The position numbers and the translations under genes are program-made. Positions 28,320 to 35,977 of a DNA stretch of 64,000 bases are shown here, in pieces (positions within the stretch are counted from its first letter, which is position 1; each line of letters begins with the position of its first letter). Below the pieces are notes generated by a model. It was not told the origin of the DNA, did no database searches, and was given only the letters and a program-made list of their open reading frames with translations. Origin of the DNA: an uncultured Prevotella sp. GTDB taxonomy: Bacteria; Bacteroidota; Bacteroidia; Bacteroidales; Bacteroidaceae. The DNA is taken from positions 1-64,000 of the forward strand of contig CAMJGE010000010.1 of NCBI GenBank assembly GCA_946405145.1. Direction: 5' to 3'.

Positions 28320-28995
28320 CCATCCGTTCTACATACTTCATCTCCCTCAGGATACGCTTTTGTCTCTTAAGCATGTATGCTGAGGGATTTTTACTTGAGA
28401 ACTTTCTCGGGTTAGGCAGTGTAGCGGCAATCAGGGCGCACTGAGCTTTCGTCAGTTCCTTGGCTGTGGTGTTGAAATGGGCATCAGCCACAGCCTCTGC
28501 GCCATAGATGCCATCGCCCATCTCGATGGAGTTCAGATACACCTCCATGATACGCTCCTTAGGCCACATCAACTCGATAAGTGCCGTGAAATACACCTCA
28601 AAGCCCTTTCTCACCCAAGAGCGTCCAGGCCACAGAAATACGTTCTTCGCCGTCTGCTGTGAGATGGTCGAAGCCCCTAGTTTCCGCTTCTCGGGATGCT
28701 TGTGGTTACGCTCTACAGCCTTTTCTATTGCCTTGTAGTCGAAACCGTGATGCTGCAGGAAGTTAGCATCCTCACTGGCCATCACGGCGATAGGCAGCTG
28801 ATTGGAGATATTCTCCAACGGTTCCCAGTCGTGACTCCACTTCAGTTCTTGGCCTGCCTTTACCTGTTGATAACAACGGATCAACATCAAAGGTGTGACC
28901 ACCACAGGGATGAATCGCAGTGCGACAACAGAAAGAATAGTGGAGGCAAAGAATGCCACCACTATCCATTTCAATGTTTTCTTAAGAATTTTCAA
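28294..28995 (-). CDS. mtgA: Monofunctional peptidoglycan glycosyltransferase MtgA
   Basis: A 233-residue GT51 enzyme with one N-terminal membrane helix (about residues 10-32). All five family motifs are visible: EDANFLQHHGFD with the catalytic Glu, GASTISQQTAKN, GRSWVRKGFE, KERIMEVYLN and GDGIYGAE. There is no transpeptidase domain. It polymerises lipid II into glycan strands in the periplasm. It begins 16 bp after the OmpA-like gene, so the two form an operon. Confidence 0.95.
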   Translation of the reverse strand: MKILKKTLKWIVVAFFASTILSVVALRFIPVVVTPLMLIRCYQQVKAGQELKWSHDWEPLENISNQLPIAVMASEDANFLQHHGFDYKAIEKAVERNHKHPEKRKLGASTISQQTAKNVFLWPGRSWVRKGFEVYFTALIELMWPKERIMEVYLNSIEMGDGIYGAEAVADAHFNTTAKELTKAQCALIAATLPNPRKFSSKNPSAYMLKRQKRILREMKYVERMATSRTAAN

Positions 28996-29011
28996 TTTTC
29001 AGATTTTTAAA

Positions 29012-29713
29012 TTACTTGCCAGCCTGTGCGTTAGCCTCGTTAATCATCTTCTGTGAAGCATACATATAAACCTCCACACGACGGTTCTGAGCCTGTCCTG
29101 CAGCAGTAGCGTTAGAAGCAACGGGATTCTGATCGCCGAAGCCCTCTACACTCTTAATCTGAGAAGAAGGCACACTCAGACTCTGCAGATATGAAGAAAC
29201 GGCAGCTGCACGATCCAGCGACAGTGCCTTGTTCTTCTGTGCGCTCTGCTCAGCAGTAGAGTTCTTCCAGCCCTGATTGTCGGTGTAGCCCTGAATAGCC
29301 ACATCGCAGTCGCTGTTGTTCTTCAGCACCTGAGCCAGCTCCGACAGTGATGTCTTAGAGGTATTTGTCAGCGCAGACTTACCTGTACTGAACAAGATAC
29401 CAGAATCGAAGGTCACCTTCACGGCGTCAAGACCATTGGCATCCTTTACCTCTTCCACCTGGGCGTTCTGGATAGCCTCAGCCTCCTTTTTAGCCTTATC
29501 CATCTTCTTACCGATGATAGCACCAGTACCAGCACCTACGGCAGCACCGATTGCTGTACCAATAGCGGCATTACCTGCGATAGCACCAACGATAGCGCCG
29601 AGAGCAGCACCACCACCTGCACCAATCAGGGCACCCTGACCTGTCTTACTCATACCACAGCCCACAACAAGCGCAGCGCTGAGGGCAACACAAATTGCTT
29701 TTAAACTTTTCAT
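29012..29713 (-). CDS. OmpA-family lipoprotein with glycine zipper
   Basis: A 233-residue protein. Lipoprotein signal with Cys19 (ALVVGCG), a Gly-zipper segment of GxxxG repeats (about 27-70) able to insert in membrane, then an OmpA-like peptidoglycan-binding domain (about 105-220). That domain contains FSTGKSALT, IQGYTDNQG and a QNRRVEVYM end (the NRRVE motif). It anchors the outer membrane to the wall, resembling YiaD/Pal proteins. A TAACTTTG -7 box lies at 29754-29761. It is co-transcribed with mtgA, consistent with a cell-wall role. Confidence 0.92.
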   Translation of the reverse strand: MKSLKAICVALSAALVVGCGMSKTGQGALIGAGGGAALGAIVGAIAGNAAIGTAIGAAVGAGTGAIIGKKMDKAKKEAEAIQNAQVEEVKDANGLDAVKVTFDSGILFSTGKSALTNTSKTSLSELAQVLKNNSDCDVAIQGYTDNQGWKNSTAEQSAQKNKALSLDRAAAVSSYLQSLSVPSSQIKSVEGFGDQNPVASNATAAGQAQNRRVEVYMYASQKMINEANAQAGK

Positions 29714-29841
29714 AATTTTCCTTTTTTTGAGTTGTTAAACGTTCATTTGACTGCAAAGTTACAAATAAAATCACAAATCATCTGCTTAATTCGCAATTTT
29801 TTAGTAATTTTGCACGCAAAATTGATAAATTGATAAAAACA

Positions 29842-31323
29842 ATGGCTAAAGAATTAAAGGAATTAACGAAAAGAGCCGATAACTACAGTCAGTGGTTCAA
29901 CGACTTGGTAGTAAAGGCAGATATGGCAGAACAGTCTGCCGTTCGCGGATGTATGGTAATCAAGCCCTATGGCTATGCCATCTGGGAGAAAATGCAGCAG
30001 CAACTGGATAAGATGTTCAAGGAGACAGGCGCTCAGAATGCCTATTTCCCCCTGCTCATCCCGAAGTCCTTCCTCTCTCGTGAGGCAGAGCATGTAGAAG
30101 GTTTCGCCAAGGAATGCGCTGTTGTGACCCACTATCGCCTGCGTGCCAAGGAAGATAAGAGCGGTGTAGAGGTTGACCCCACAGCCAAGCTCGAAGAAGA
30201 GCTCATCGTTCGCCCCACCTCAGAGACCATCATCTGGAACACCTATAAGAACTGGATCCACTCTTGGCGCGACCTGCCCCTGATGTGCAACCAGTGGTGC
30301 AACGTGATGCGCTGGGAGATGCGTACGCGCCCCTTCCTCCGCACCTCAGAGTTTCTCTGGCAAGAAGGTCACACCGCTCACGCCACCCGCGAGGAGGCTG
30401 AAGAGGAAGCACAGAAGATGCTGAAGGTATATGCCAAGTTCGCTGAGGAGTGGATGGCAGTGCCCGTTGTTCAGGGTGTGAAGAGTGAGACGGAGCGTTT
30501 CGCCGGAGCCCTCGACACCTATACCATCGAGGCGATGATGCAGGACGGTAAAGCGCTGCAGAGCGGCACCTCCCACTTCCTGGGCCAGAACTTCGCCAAG
30601 GCCTTCGAGGTCACCTATCTTAATAAGGAGAACAAGCCCGAATACGTATGGGCCACCTCCTGGGGTGTCTCTACCCGCCTGATCGGTGCGCTCATCATGA
30701 CCCACTCCGACGATAACGGACTGGTGCTACCTCCGAAGCTCGCTCCGATCCAGGTAGTCATCATCCCCATCGCCACCAAGCCCGAGCAGATGGAGCAGGT
30801 CAACAAGGAGGTAACGCCTATCATCGAGGCGCTGCGCCAGAAGGGCATCACCGTGAAGTTCGACGATGCCGACAACAAGCGTCCAGGCTTCAAGTTTGCC
30901 GACTACGAGCTGAAGGGCGTTCCCGTACGTCTTGTTCTGGGAGCCCGCGATCTGGAGAACGGCACCATCGAGGTGATGCGTCGTGACACACTCGAGAAGG
31001 AGACACGCTCTATCGAGGGTATCGCCGAATACGTAGAGCAGTTGTTGGAGGATATCCAGCAGAACATCTTCAAGAAGGCGAAGGACTATCGTGATGCCCA
31101 CATCTTCGAGTGCGACAACTACGAGGAGTTTAAGGAGAAGGTGAAGGACGGCGGTTTCTTCCTCTGCCACTGGGACGGCACAGCCGAGACTGAGGCAAAG
31201 ATCAAGGAAGAGACACAGGCCACCATCCGTTGCGTGCCTTTCGGTGTCGAGCAGACCCCAGGTGTCGATATGGTTAGCGGCAAGCCCAGCAAGGCCCGCG
31301 TCATCATCGCCCGCAGCTATTAA
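29842..31323 (+). CDS. proS: Prolyl-tRNA synthetase (archaeal/eukaryotic-like type)
   Basis: A 493-residue class II synthetase. The start MAKELKELT is chosen because it follows the TAATTTTG -7 box (29805-29812) at a usual distance; an in-frame ATG four codons upstream is possible. Motif 2 [15 protein letters not shown] (about 155-170), motif 3 near [12 protein letters not shown], the anticodon-binding domain (about 290-380) and the C-terminal zinc-domain-like region ending [11 protein letters not shown] mark the short ProRS without the INS editing domain. It charges tRNA-Pro. Confidence 0.96.
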   Translation: MAKELKELTKRADNYSQWFNDLVVKADMAEQSAVRGCMVIKPYGYAIWEKMQQQLDKMFKETGAQNAYFPLLIPKSFLSREAEHVEGFAKECAVVTHYRLRAKEDKSGVEVDPTAKLEEELIVRPTSETIIWNTYKNWIHSWRDLPLMCNQWCNVMRWEMRTRPFLRTSEFLWQEGHTAHATREEAEEEAQKMLKVYAKFAEEWMAVPVVQGVKSETERFAGALDTYTIEAMMQDGKALQSGTSHFLGQNFAKAFEVTYLNKENKPEYVWATSWGVSTRLIGALIMTHSDDNGLVLPPKLAPIQVVIIPIATKPEQMEQVNKEVTPIIEALRQKGITVKFDDADNKRPGFKFADYELKGVPVRLVLGARDLENGTIEVMRRDTLEKETRSIEGIAEYVEQLLEDIQQNIFKKAKDYRDAHIFECDNYEEFKEKVKDGGFFLCHWDGTAETEAKIKEETQATIRCVPFGVEQTPGVDMVSGKPSKARVIIARSY

Positions 31324-31331
31324 TACATAAG

Positions 31332-31366
31332 ATTATCCCTCGCAATAACTGCGAGGGATAATTGTT
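31332..31366 (+). terminator. Terminator of proS
   Basis: A 13-bp perfect stem ATTATCCCTCGCA/TGCGAGGGATAAT with a 5-nt loop and a TTGTTTTCT tail, 9 bp after the stop codon. Confidence 0.9.
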
Positions 31367-31371
31367 TTCTA

Positions 31372-31746
31372 TTATATCTTCTCTATAACCTCCAAATCCG
31401 CTGGCAGCCACTTTACGCTGTCCAACTCCTCGTGCGTCAGCCATTTCGCAGCCTCATGCTCATTCAGATGCAGCGCATCAGTCAGTAGCGAGCAAAGATA
31501 GCAATGCATCGTCAGGTGAAATTTGGGATAGTCATACTCCACCGTACAAAGAAACTCATCCACACTGATCTCAGTCGATAACTCTTCACGAATCTCCCGT
31601 TTCAGCGCCTCCTCAGGCGTCTCTCCAGCTTCCATCTTACCCCCAGGAAACTCCCACCAGTCCTTAAAATCACCATATCCTCGCTGCGTGGCGAATATCT
31701 TACCCCCCTTGCGAATAATCGATGCTACTACTTCTATCTGCTTCAT
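31372..31746 (-). CDS. Nudix hydrolase, MutT-like
   Basis: A 124-residue protein with the complete Nudix box (GGKMEAGETPEEALKREIRE then EL) at about residues 35-58. The start KQIEVVASIIRKGGKIFATQR is typical of MutT/NudG-type (deoxy)nucleoside triphosphate pyrophosphatases that remove oxidised or modified nucleotides. Substrate not determinable. It stands at the left edge of an AT-rich island, 22 bp downstream of the helicase gene, but its own composition matches the chromosome rather than the island. Confidence 0.9.
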   Translation of the reverse strand: MKQIEVVASIIRKGGKIFATQRGYGDFKDWWEFPGGKMEAGETPEEALKREIREELSTEISVDEFLCTVEYDYPKFHLTMHCYLCSLLTDALHLNEHEAAKWLTHEELDSVKWLPADLEVIEKI

Positions 31747-31768
31747 GATTATACGAGTAGATTATCAA

Positions 31769-33868
31769 TCATACCACTTCTAATTCTAATGACTTTAGAT
31801 ACTCGTAAGTACGATTATACAATTCTGGAGCACGAGTGGGATCATCGTTACTACCGTCTGGTACAACAATTATCATCCCTCGCCTAGCTCTTGTCAACAG
31901 AACTCTATAAGCATTTAACTGGTAGTCTTGCTGAGAATTATTATTTTCCCATTTCATACCATCAAAACCTCTATAGAACTCCCAACCAGACAATCCATTG
32001 AGACTGTCATATTTTGCTCTAAAATCAGCATCCCATATTACTATCGCCCAATCAAGTTCTAATCCTTGGACAAAGAATTCACTAAGAGCCACTTCAAGGA
32101 AATCTGAAGATTCTGTATTATTAACATCATCTAGAAACCAATTAGCAACTTTTTTGTACTCGCCAACTTTTTTGATTTCGTAGCCAAGTGGACGTAATCT
32201 AAAAGCTTTCGAAGACATTAACACACCAGCACGCTGATATGGTTCATTTTCCATTCTTCTGTTTTGATGCTCTCGAATCCATTTCTTCGCTTTTGAAACA
32301 TCACGCGTAATAGCTATTGGGTAGTTTGATAATTGTAACGACTTGTTAAGTTCAAAAGCCTTAGCACCATCGCCGTCAAGCAATAGTTTTACAAAATCCG
32401 AAACTTTATCATTTCTGATAGACCTACGCGAAACTGCTAAATGTAGTATTTGATTTTGTTCTTTATAATTTTCCAAATCCTCAAAAGTTCTGATCAACTC
32501 CTCGCCTCCATATTCCTTATCTTTAAGTTCTTTAGGCATATAAACTTTCCATTCTGGAAAATTTCTAAGAGAACGCATCCATTCAGTAATTCCTGCCTCG
32601 CCAGTATTTATTTCTTGACCTCCGCCAACCAAGCACACGATTACAGCCCACTCTTTATGCTGACTCATCGACCACAACAAGAAACCAGGCTCAGAATAAG
32701 GAAAATGCTCATGTTGGAGCATTGTCCATTTACCACTTCTTCCTGGGGATTGAAGTTTTTCGCGCGTCCATGCCCTTTGAGCTTCATCAAAAATTACCAC
32801 ATGTTCCACCTCAGGTTTTACATTTTCTTTCAATATTAGTTCACCGTTAGGCGAAATATCCTTAATTTTATCAACTGAAGCTTTACGGTATCCATGAATA
32901 AGTTGTACCATTGAGGTAGGCTTATACAATTCACCACTAAAACTATCGTGATCTATTTTTTTAGCACACTTCACTTGTAATTCAGTGTCTTTTGTTAATG
33001 CTACACTCAACACGTCAACAAGAGGGCCATTACCCGACAAAAACACTGAATTGTATTCTTTATGAGTTTTGGCAACTATCTCTAATCCCACTAATGTTTT
33101 ACCAGCCCCAGGGACCCCAGTTACAAAAAAAATAGCCTTTTCATTCTTTCTTCTGGTTTCATCAATCTTATGCACGACATAATTAGCAGTCTCGCTGATT
33201 GTCTCGCTATCTGCCTCAGAAGCCCTTATATTCTGAACATTATGAGAATTATAATGTTTTAATGTCGATTCTATTATTGACGGATTGGGTGCATATTGAC
33301 CATTAATCCACTTCTTTTCCCAGTTCTTATCGCAATGATATATAATATTATGATTTGTGCAATATTTAGATATGTTTGATATTTTCTCTATAATATTATC
33401 TCTATTGCAAACAACAAGCTCGAATATCTTGTTGTCATTTAATAATAAACTTGCTCTCGAAGGTTTTGATTCTGTCGCAACCAAAATTGGTGCTATCACC
33501 ATATTCCAACTCATACTATGGAAATACTTTAAACCTTCAGCATAGCCAATAGCTTGATTTTTTTGACTTTTACTTGCAGACTTTTCACCAACTTTAAATT
33601 CAAGAACGAAAATAATACCATTGATAAGCAGAATAACATCAGGTCTTTTGCCTAATCTGGGTATAGTATATTCAAAGGCAATATACCCTTCTTTTATAAA
33701 AGGAGGACACAATTTGTCGTCAAAACAATCTTTTAGAATCTGAATCTCAGCATCCCACGCCCCTCTCTGAAATCCTTCTCTTGATGCATTATCAACACTA
33801 TGGTCTATGGCGCTATAAATAGTTCCGAAATCAGATGTACAGAAATCTCTAATTATTTCAAAATACAT
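31769..33868 (-). CDS. PD-(D/E)XK nuclease-SF1 helicase fusion (DUF2075/Schlafen-group-3 helicase-like)
   Basis: A 699-residue protein. The N-terminal domain (about 1-150) has RPDVILLINGIIFVLEFKVG: Asp77...Glu90-x-Lys92, the PD-(D/E)XK nuclease signature. The SF1 ATPase part has Walker A GVPGAGKT (251-258), Walker B VIFDEAQ (358-364), a motif V-like GLELDWAIVIWD and motif VI LLTRARRGM. The helicase resembles the DUF2075 family (recalled). It starts 12 bp after a controller-type XRE gene under one promoter. AT-rich and unlike its neighbours, so probably acquired. A defence role against foreign nucleic acid is inferred from architecture; no target is visible. Confidence 0.85.
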   Translation of the reverse strand: MYFEIIRDFCTSDFGTIYSAIDHSVDNASREGFQRGAWDAEIQILKDCFDDKLCPPFIKEGYIAFEYTIPRLGKRPDVILLINGIIFVLEFKVGEKSASKSQKNQAIGYAEGLKYFHSMSWNMVIAPILVATESKPSRASLLLNDNKIFELVVCNRDNIIEKISNISKYCTNHNIIYHCDKNWEKKWINGQYAPNPSIIESTLKHYNSHNVQNIRASEADSETISETANYVVHKIDETRRKNEKAIFFVTGVPGAGKTLVGLEIVAKTHKEYNSVFLSGNGPLVDVLSVALTKDTELQVKCAKKIDHDSFSGELYKPTSMVQLIHGYRKASVDKIKDISPNGELILKENVKPEVEHVVIFDEAQRAWTREKLQSPGRSGKWTMLQHEHFPYSEPGFLLWSMSQHKEWAVIVCLVGGGQEINTGEAGITEWMRSLRNFPEWKVYMPKELKDKEYGGEELIRTFEDLENYKEQNQILHLAVSRRSIRNDKVSDFVKLLLDGDGAKAFELNKSLQLSNYPIAITRDVSKAKKWIREHQNRRMENEPYQRAGVLMSSKAFRLRPLGYEIKKVGEYKKVANWFLDDVNNTESSDFLEVALSEFFVQGLELDWAIVIWDADFRAKYDSLNGLSGWEFYRGFDGMKWENNNSQQDYQLNAYRVLLTRARRGMIIVVPDGSNDDPTRAPELYNRTYEYLKSLELEVV

Positions 33869-33880
33869 TTGTCAAGTATT

Positions 33881-34093
33881 TTAGTAATTAAACAATTCAC
33901 TTTTCGAAACGCCTAATGCATAAGCTATCTTTTCGATAGTATTAAGCGTAGGGCTTTTTTCTCCACGTTCTACTACGCCGACATAAGTTCTATCAACACC
34001 ACATTTAAAGGCAAATTGTTCCTGAGAATAACCTGCCTGTTTCCTTAATTCGGCAACACGTTTACCGAAAGCTTTATTTACATTAGTTTCCAT
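33881..34093 (-). CDS. XRE-family regulator, controller-protein-like
   Basis: A 70-residue protein made of one Cro/C1-type HTH. FGKRVAELRKQAGYSQEQFA forms helices 1-2, CGVDRTYVGVVERG the recognition region and LNTIEKIAYALGVS helices 4-5. Size and layout match the C proteins that control restriction-modification genes. Its start codon is 5 nt from the -7 box (34099-34106), so the mRNA should be almost leaderless. A 15-bp inverted repeat brackets the -33 box, suggesting autoregulation. The nuclease-helicase gene follows after 12 bp. Confidence 0.93.
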   Translation of the reverse strand: METNVNKAFGKRVAELRKQAGYSQEQFAFKCGVDRTYVGVVERGEKSPTLNTIEKIAYALGVSKSELFNY

Positions 34094-34098
34094 GGGTG

Positions 34099-34130
34099 CA
34101 AAAATACAAAAATGCTATCTTTAGTACAAC
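34099..34130 (-). promoter_or_regulatory. Promoter of the XRE / nuclease-helicase operon
   Basis: Minus-strand TATTTTTG -7 box (34099-34106) and a GTTGT -33 element (34126-34130) about 20 bp apart. The -33 element lies in the loop of the inverted repeat 34110-34148. Confidence 0.65.
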
Positions 34131-34148
34131 CGTCTAAAGGTAGCATTT
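34110..34148. promoter_or_regulatory. Inverted-repeat operator for the XRE regulator
   Basis: Arms AAATGCTATCTTTAG (34110-34124) and CTAAAGGTAGCATTT (34134-34148) are reverse complements with one mismatch, separated by 9 bp. The repeat spans the spacer and -33 box of the operon promoter, the right place for an autoregulatory site. No second copy was noticed nearby. Confidence 0.7.
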
Positions 34149-34299
34149 ATCAAATTTCCCCATCAAAAAATGATCCTAATTAAAATAAGATACTCATTAT
34201 AAACAATTTCACAGAACTTAGTTTGTTTATTGCCGCAAAAGTTAGGTAGAAATCAAAAGTTTAAAAAAACCGGTAAAATCTTAAAGAATGCCGGAATAA
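34149..34299. other. AT-rich intergenic sequence inside the island
   Basis: Between the XRE operator and the promoter of the 159-residue gene. No ORF, hairpin or repeat of note was seen apart from homopolymeric A/T tracts and a CCGG pair (34271-34294). Confidence 0.5.
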
Positions 34300-34330
34300 T
34301 TGTGATTTCAAAAAGTTCGGAGTACCTTTG
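34300..34330 (+). promoter_or_regulatory. Promoter of the 159-residue gene
   Basis: TTGTG -33 element (34300-34304) and TACCTTTG -7 box (34323-34330). The ATG at 34339 begins 8 nt after the -7 box, so the transcript should be leaderless or nearly so. Confidence 0.7.
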
Positions 34331-34338
34331 CAGAAAAA

Positions 34339-34818
34339 ATGGAATACAAATTCAAACAAGTTGAAGCTGCTGACATGTGTCAGCGTATTATTTCTGCTAT
34401 AGCAGGAAAATATATAGATCAAATATTGGAGATGAATGGCAGGTTGGATATTTCTATCATACAACCTCATGCAGAAATGTCGGGGAAAAAGATTGTAATA
34501 GAAGTAGAAAAGGATGCCGATGCGACTATCAAAGCGATGCCTCTTCCTGTTAAACACTTAAAAGAAGGAAATAACCTTTGGGATTTTATAAGTAATTATC
34601 TTCCAAACTATTACCATCGTGACGACATACTTCATTACGATATTTATTCACGTTATGTAGATAATGAAGAAGTGTGTGAAAGTGATCTTGAGTGGATTTA
34701 CAGCGATTTCGGTTCTGATAAAAAGAAAGTGCAAGAAGTCATCCACCAGATGGAAATGGAATTTGCATTCGAAGCATTAAACAATTGGTTAGAAGAACAC
34801 GGACCTGAAGATTGGTAA
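34339..34818 (+). CDS. Acidic protein of unknown function in the AT-rich island
   Basis: A 159-residue soluble acidic protein with no signal peptide, membrane helix or cysteine-based motif. The first half looks mixed alpha/beta (ISIIQPHAEM, KKIVIEVEKD). The second half is helical with WDFISNYLP and a C-terminal NNWLEEHGPEDW. I do not recognise the family. Its promoter is strong and its start is clear. It is divergent from the XRE-nuclease operon. An accessory, inhibitor or immunity role for that system is a guess from position. Confidence 0.7.
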   Translation: MEYKFKQVEAADMCQRIISAIAGKYIDQILEMNGRLDISIIQPHAEMSGKKIVIEVEKDADATIKAMPLPVKHLKEGNNLWDFISNYLPNYYHRDDILHYDIYSRYVDNEEVCESDLEWIYSDFGSDKKKVQEVIHQMEMEFAFEALNNWLEEHGPEDW

Positions 34819-34884
34819 AAAACAATCCAATGGTTATGTCAAGATGTTAATCAATCCTGGAATATCCTGGATTCTGTAAAATTA

Positions 34885-34916
34885 TTTGTTAAGCCAAAAT
34901 AAAACTATTACCTTTG
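34885..34916 (+). promoter_or_regulatory. Promoter of the 70-residue gene
   Basis: TTTG -33 box (34885-34888), 20-bp spacer, TACCTTTG -7 box (34909-34916). The ATG at 34928 follows after 11 nt. Confidence 0.75.
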
Positions 34917-34927
34917 CGTAAAAAAAG

Positions 34928-35140
34928 ATGGATAAGAAAGCTATTGAGGTAATTATGGAAAATGAATCGTTACTCGAACGATTTATGGAAGTATTGATGG
35001 AAGAAATCAACAACGATGATGAAGCTTACTACAAAAAAGGAAGGCAATTAATAGATTTATGCCTTACGGATGAGCATGCTGACGAATTTTTTATTGCAAT
35101 ATGTGGATGGAGTGTTGATAGCCTCATAGAGAAACTTTAA
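34928..35140 (+). CDS. Small acidic helical protein, unknown function
   Basis: A 70-residue, strongly acidic, mostly helical protein (ENESLLERFMEVLMEEINND, then a C-terminal GWSVDSLIEKL). No known motif. It has its own well-formed promoter rather than relying on the 159-residue gene 109 bp upstream. Size, charge and setting would suit an antitoxin, anti-restriction or inhibitor-like protein, but nothing in the sequence proves it. After the stop codon the same frame stays open for about 50 codons, probably by chance. Confidence 0.65.
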   Translation: MDKKAIEVIMENESLLERFMEVLMEEINNDDEAYYKKGRQLIDLCLTDEHADEFFIAICGWSVDSLIEKL

Positions 35141-35491
35141 AGTGGCCTATCACGACAGGATCATACTCAATCAGTCCACTTTGTCGCAAATCAGTTATCC
35201 AGTCGCAACAAGTTGGAGAATATCTTCGCAAATTTCTTGGAATCGATCAAGAAACGCCCTATCTTTGCATCAGATTTAAGATTCATACAATAGTTAGGGT
35301 TTATAGTTATCTTTTTCATTTGAGTAATGCTTTTTGGTTTTTTGTTATTTTGATTAGTAATGTAGCATACAGGGTTCGCAGGGATGCGGGCCCCTTTGCT
35401 GTTTAGGTATTGGCGTTCTAGTGTAAACTATTTTGTATAACAAATCTCTGTCCATATGTGACCTTCCTTCAGTTTTGTCTTTCTTCAGTTT
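35141..35491. other. Non-coding part of the AT-rich island, possible gene remnants
   Basis: No intact gene. On the minus strand a stop-bounded stretch of about 40 codons (35118-35242) reads protein-like (DWITDLRQSGLIEYDP), suggesting the tail of a decayed DNA-binding or phage/plasmid gene. A lone TATCTTTG -7-like box is at 35262-35269. A GC-rich patch (about 35370-35400) stands out from AT-rich surroundings. Confidence 0.35.
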
Positions 35492-35651
35492 CTTCAGTTG
35501 ACAGTTTTCTAGGGAGAGGATATAGGATTTATCTGTAAATTTATATATTATAATATTACTATATATATAATATATATATTATATATATAGTAAATTTCTT
35601 ATTCAAGATAAAGTATGTGCTCATGAGAAAACTGTCAACTGTCAACTGAAG
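35492..35651. repeat. Inverted-repeat element with AT-palindrome centre (MITE-like)
   Basis: Left arm CTTCAGTTGACAGTTTTC (35492-35509) is the reverse complement of the right arm (35627-35651), except that the right arm has one extra 7-bp TTGACAG unit. The 117-bp interior contains a long alternating TA palindrome (35540-35592). The shape is that of a miniature non-autonomous element or foldback repeat. A hairpin AAAAACACCCCTGTTTTT follows at 35654-35671. Confidence 0.65.
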
Positions 35652-35653
35652 AC

Positions 35654-35671
35654 AAAAACACCCCTGTTTTT
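35654..35671. terminator. Small terminator-like hairpin
   Basis: AAAAACA/TGTTTTT stem around a CCCC loop, directly beside the inverted-repeat element. It has U/A tails on both strands, so it could act in either direction, but the stem is A-T rich and weak. Confidence 0.4.
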
Positions 35672-35709
35672 CAAAACGTGCTTTTTTGCGTGTCTTTTTT
35701 GAAGAATAA

Positions 35710-35741
35710 TTTGGAATACGCTTGAAAATTTCGTATCTTTG
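35710..35741 (+). promoter_or_regulatory. Orphan promoter upstream of uxaB
   Basis: TTTG -33 box (35710-35713), 20-bp spacer, TATCTTTG -7 box (35734-35741): a perfect match to the phylum consensus. No ORF follows for over 200 bp, so it drives a small RNA or a long uxaB leader. A second TATCTTTG lies at 35851-35858 without a clear -33 box. Confidence 0.65.
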
Positions 35742-35921
35742 CAGTGTCAAAAGAGAGAAGTAGAGACTCCGCCCGTTAAGGATAAAAATTGCGAGAATTA
35801 AATCTAAAAATTGCGCGCATTAATGGTAGCAAGTTTTTCCTTTAATACGGTATCTTTGAAATATTGAACAACAGCCGACGAACATTATCTGACTTTTTTT
35901 AACGTTATATGACAATCTAAA

Positions 35922-35953
35922 TTTGGCGGTTTCGGATTTTTACCATAACTTTG
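35922..35953 (+). promoter_or_regulatory. Promoter of uxaB
   Basis: TTTG -33 box (35922-35925) and TAACTTTG -7 box (35946-35953), 20 bp apart. The spacer carries TTTCGGATT, shared with the kdgK/LacI-type regulator intergenic region. Confidence 0.75.
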
Positions 35954-35977
35954 CACCGTCATTATTATATGTTGAAT

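Noticed and set aside
31372..31746. Nudix gene as a member of the candidate defence operon
   Set aside because: Base composition matches the chromosome, it is a common housekeeping family and it lies downstream of the effector without coupling; membership cannot be supported.
35540..35592. TA-rich palindrome as a possible replication origin
   Set aside because: No DnaA boxes, iterons or dnaA/dnaN/rep genes nearby; it lies between the arms of a repeat element.
35559..35750. 63-residue minus-strand ORF
   Set aside because: It reads through the inverted-repeat element and the TA palindrome, giving a Tyr/Ile-rich tail; no protein-like features.
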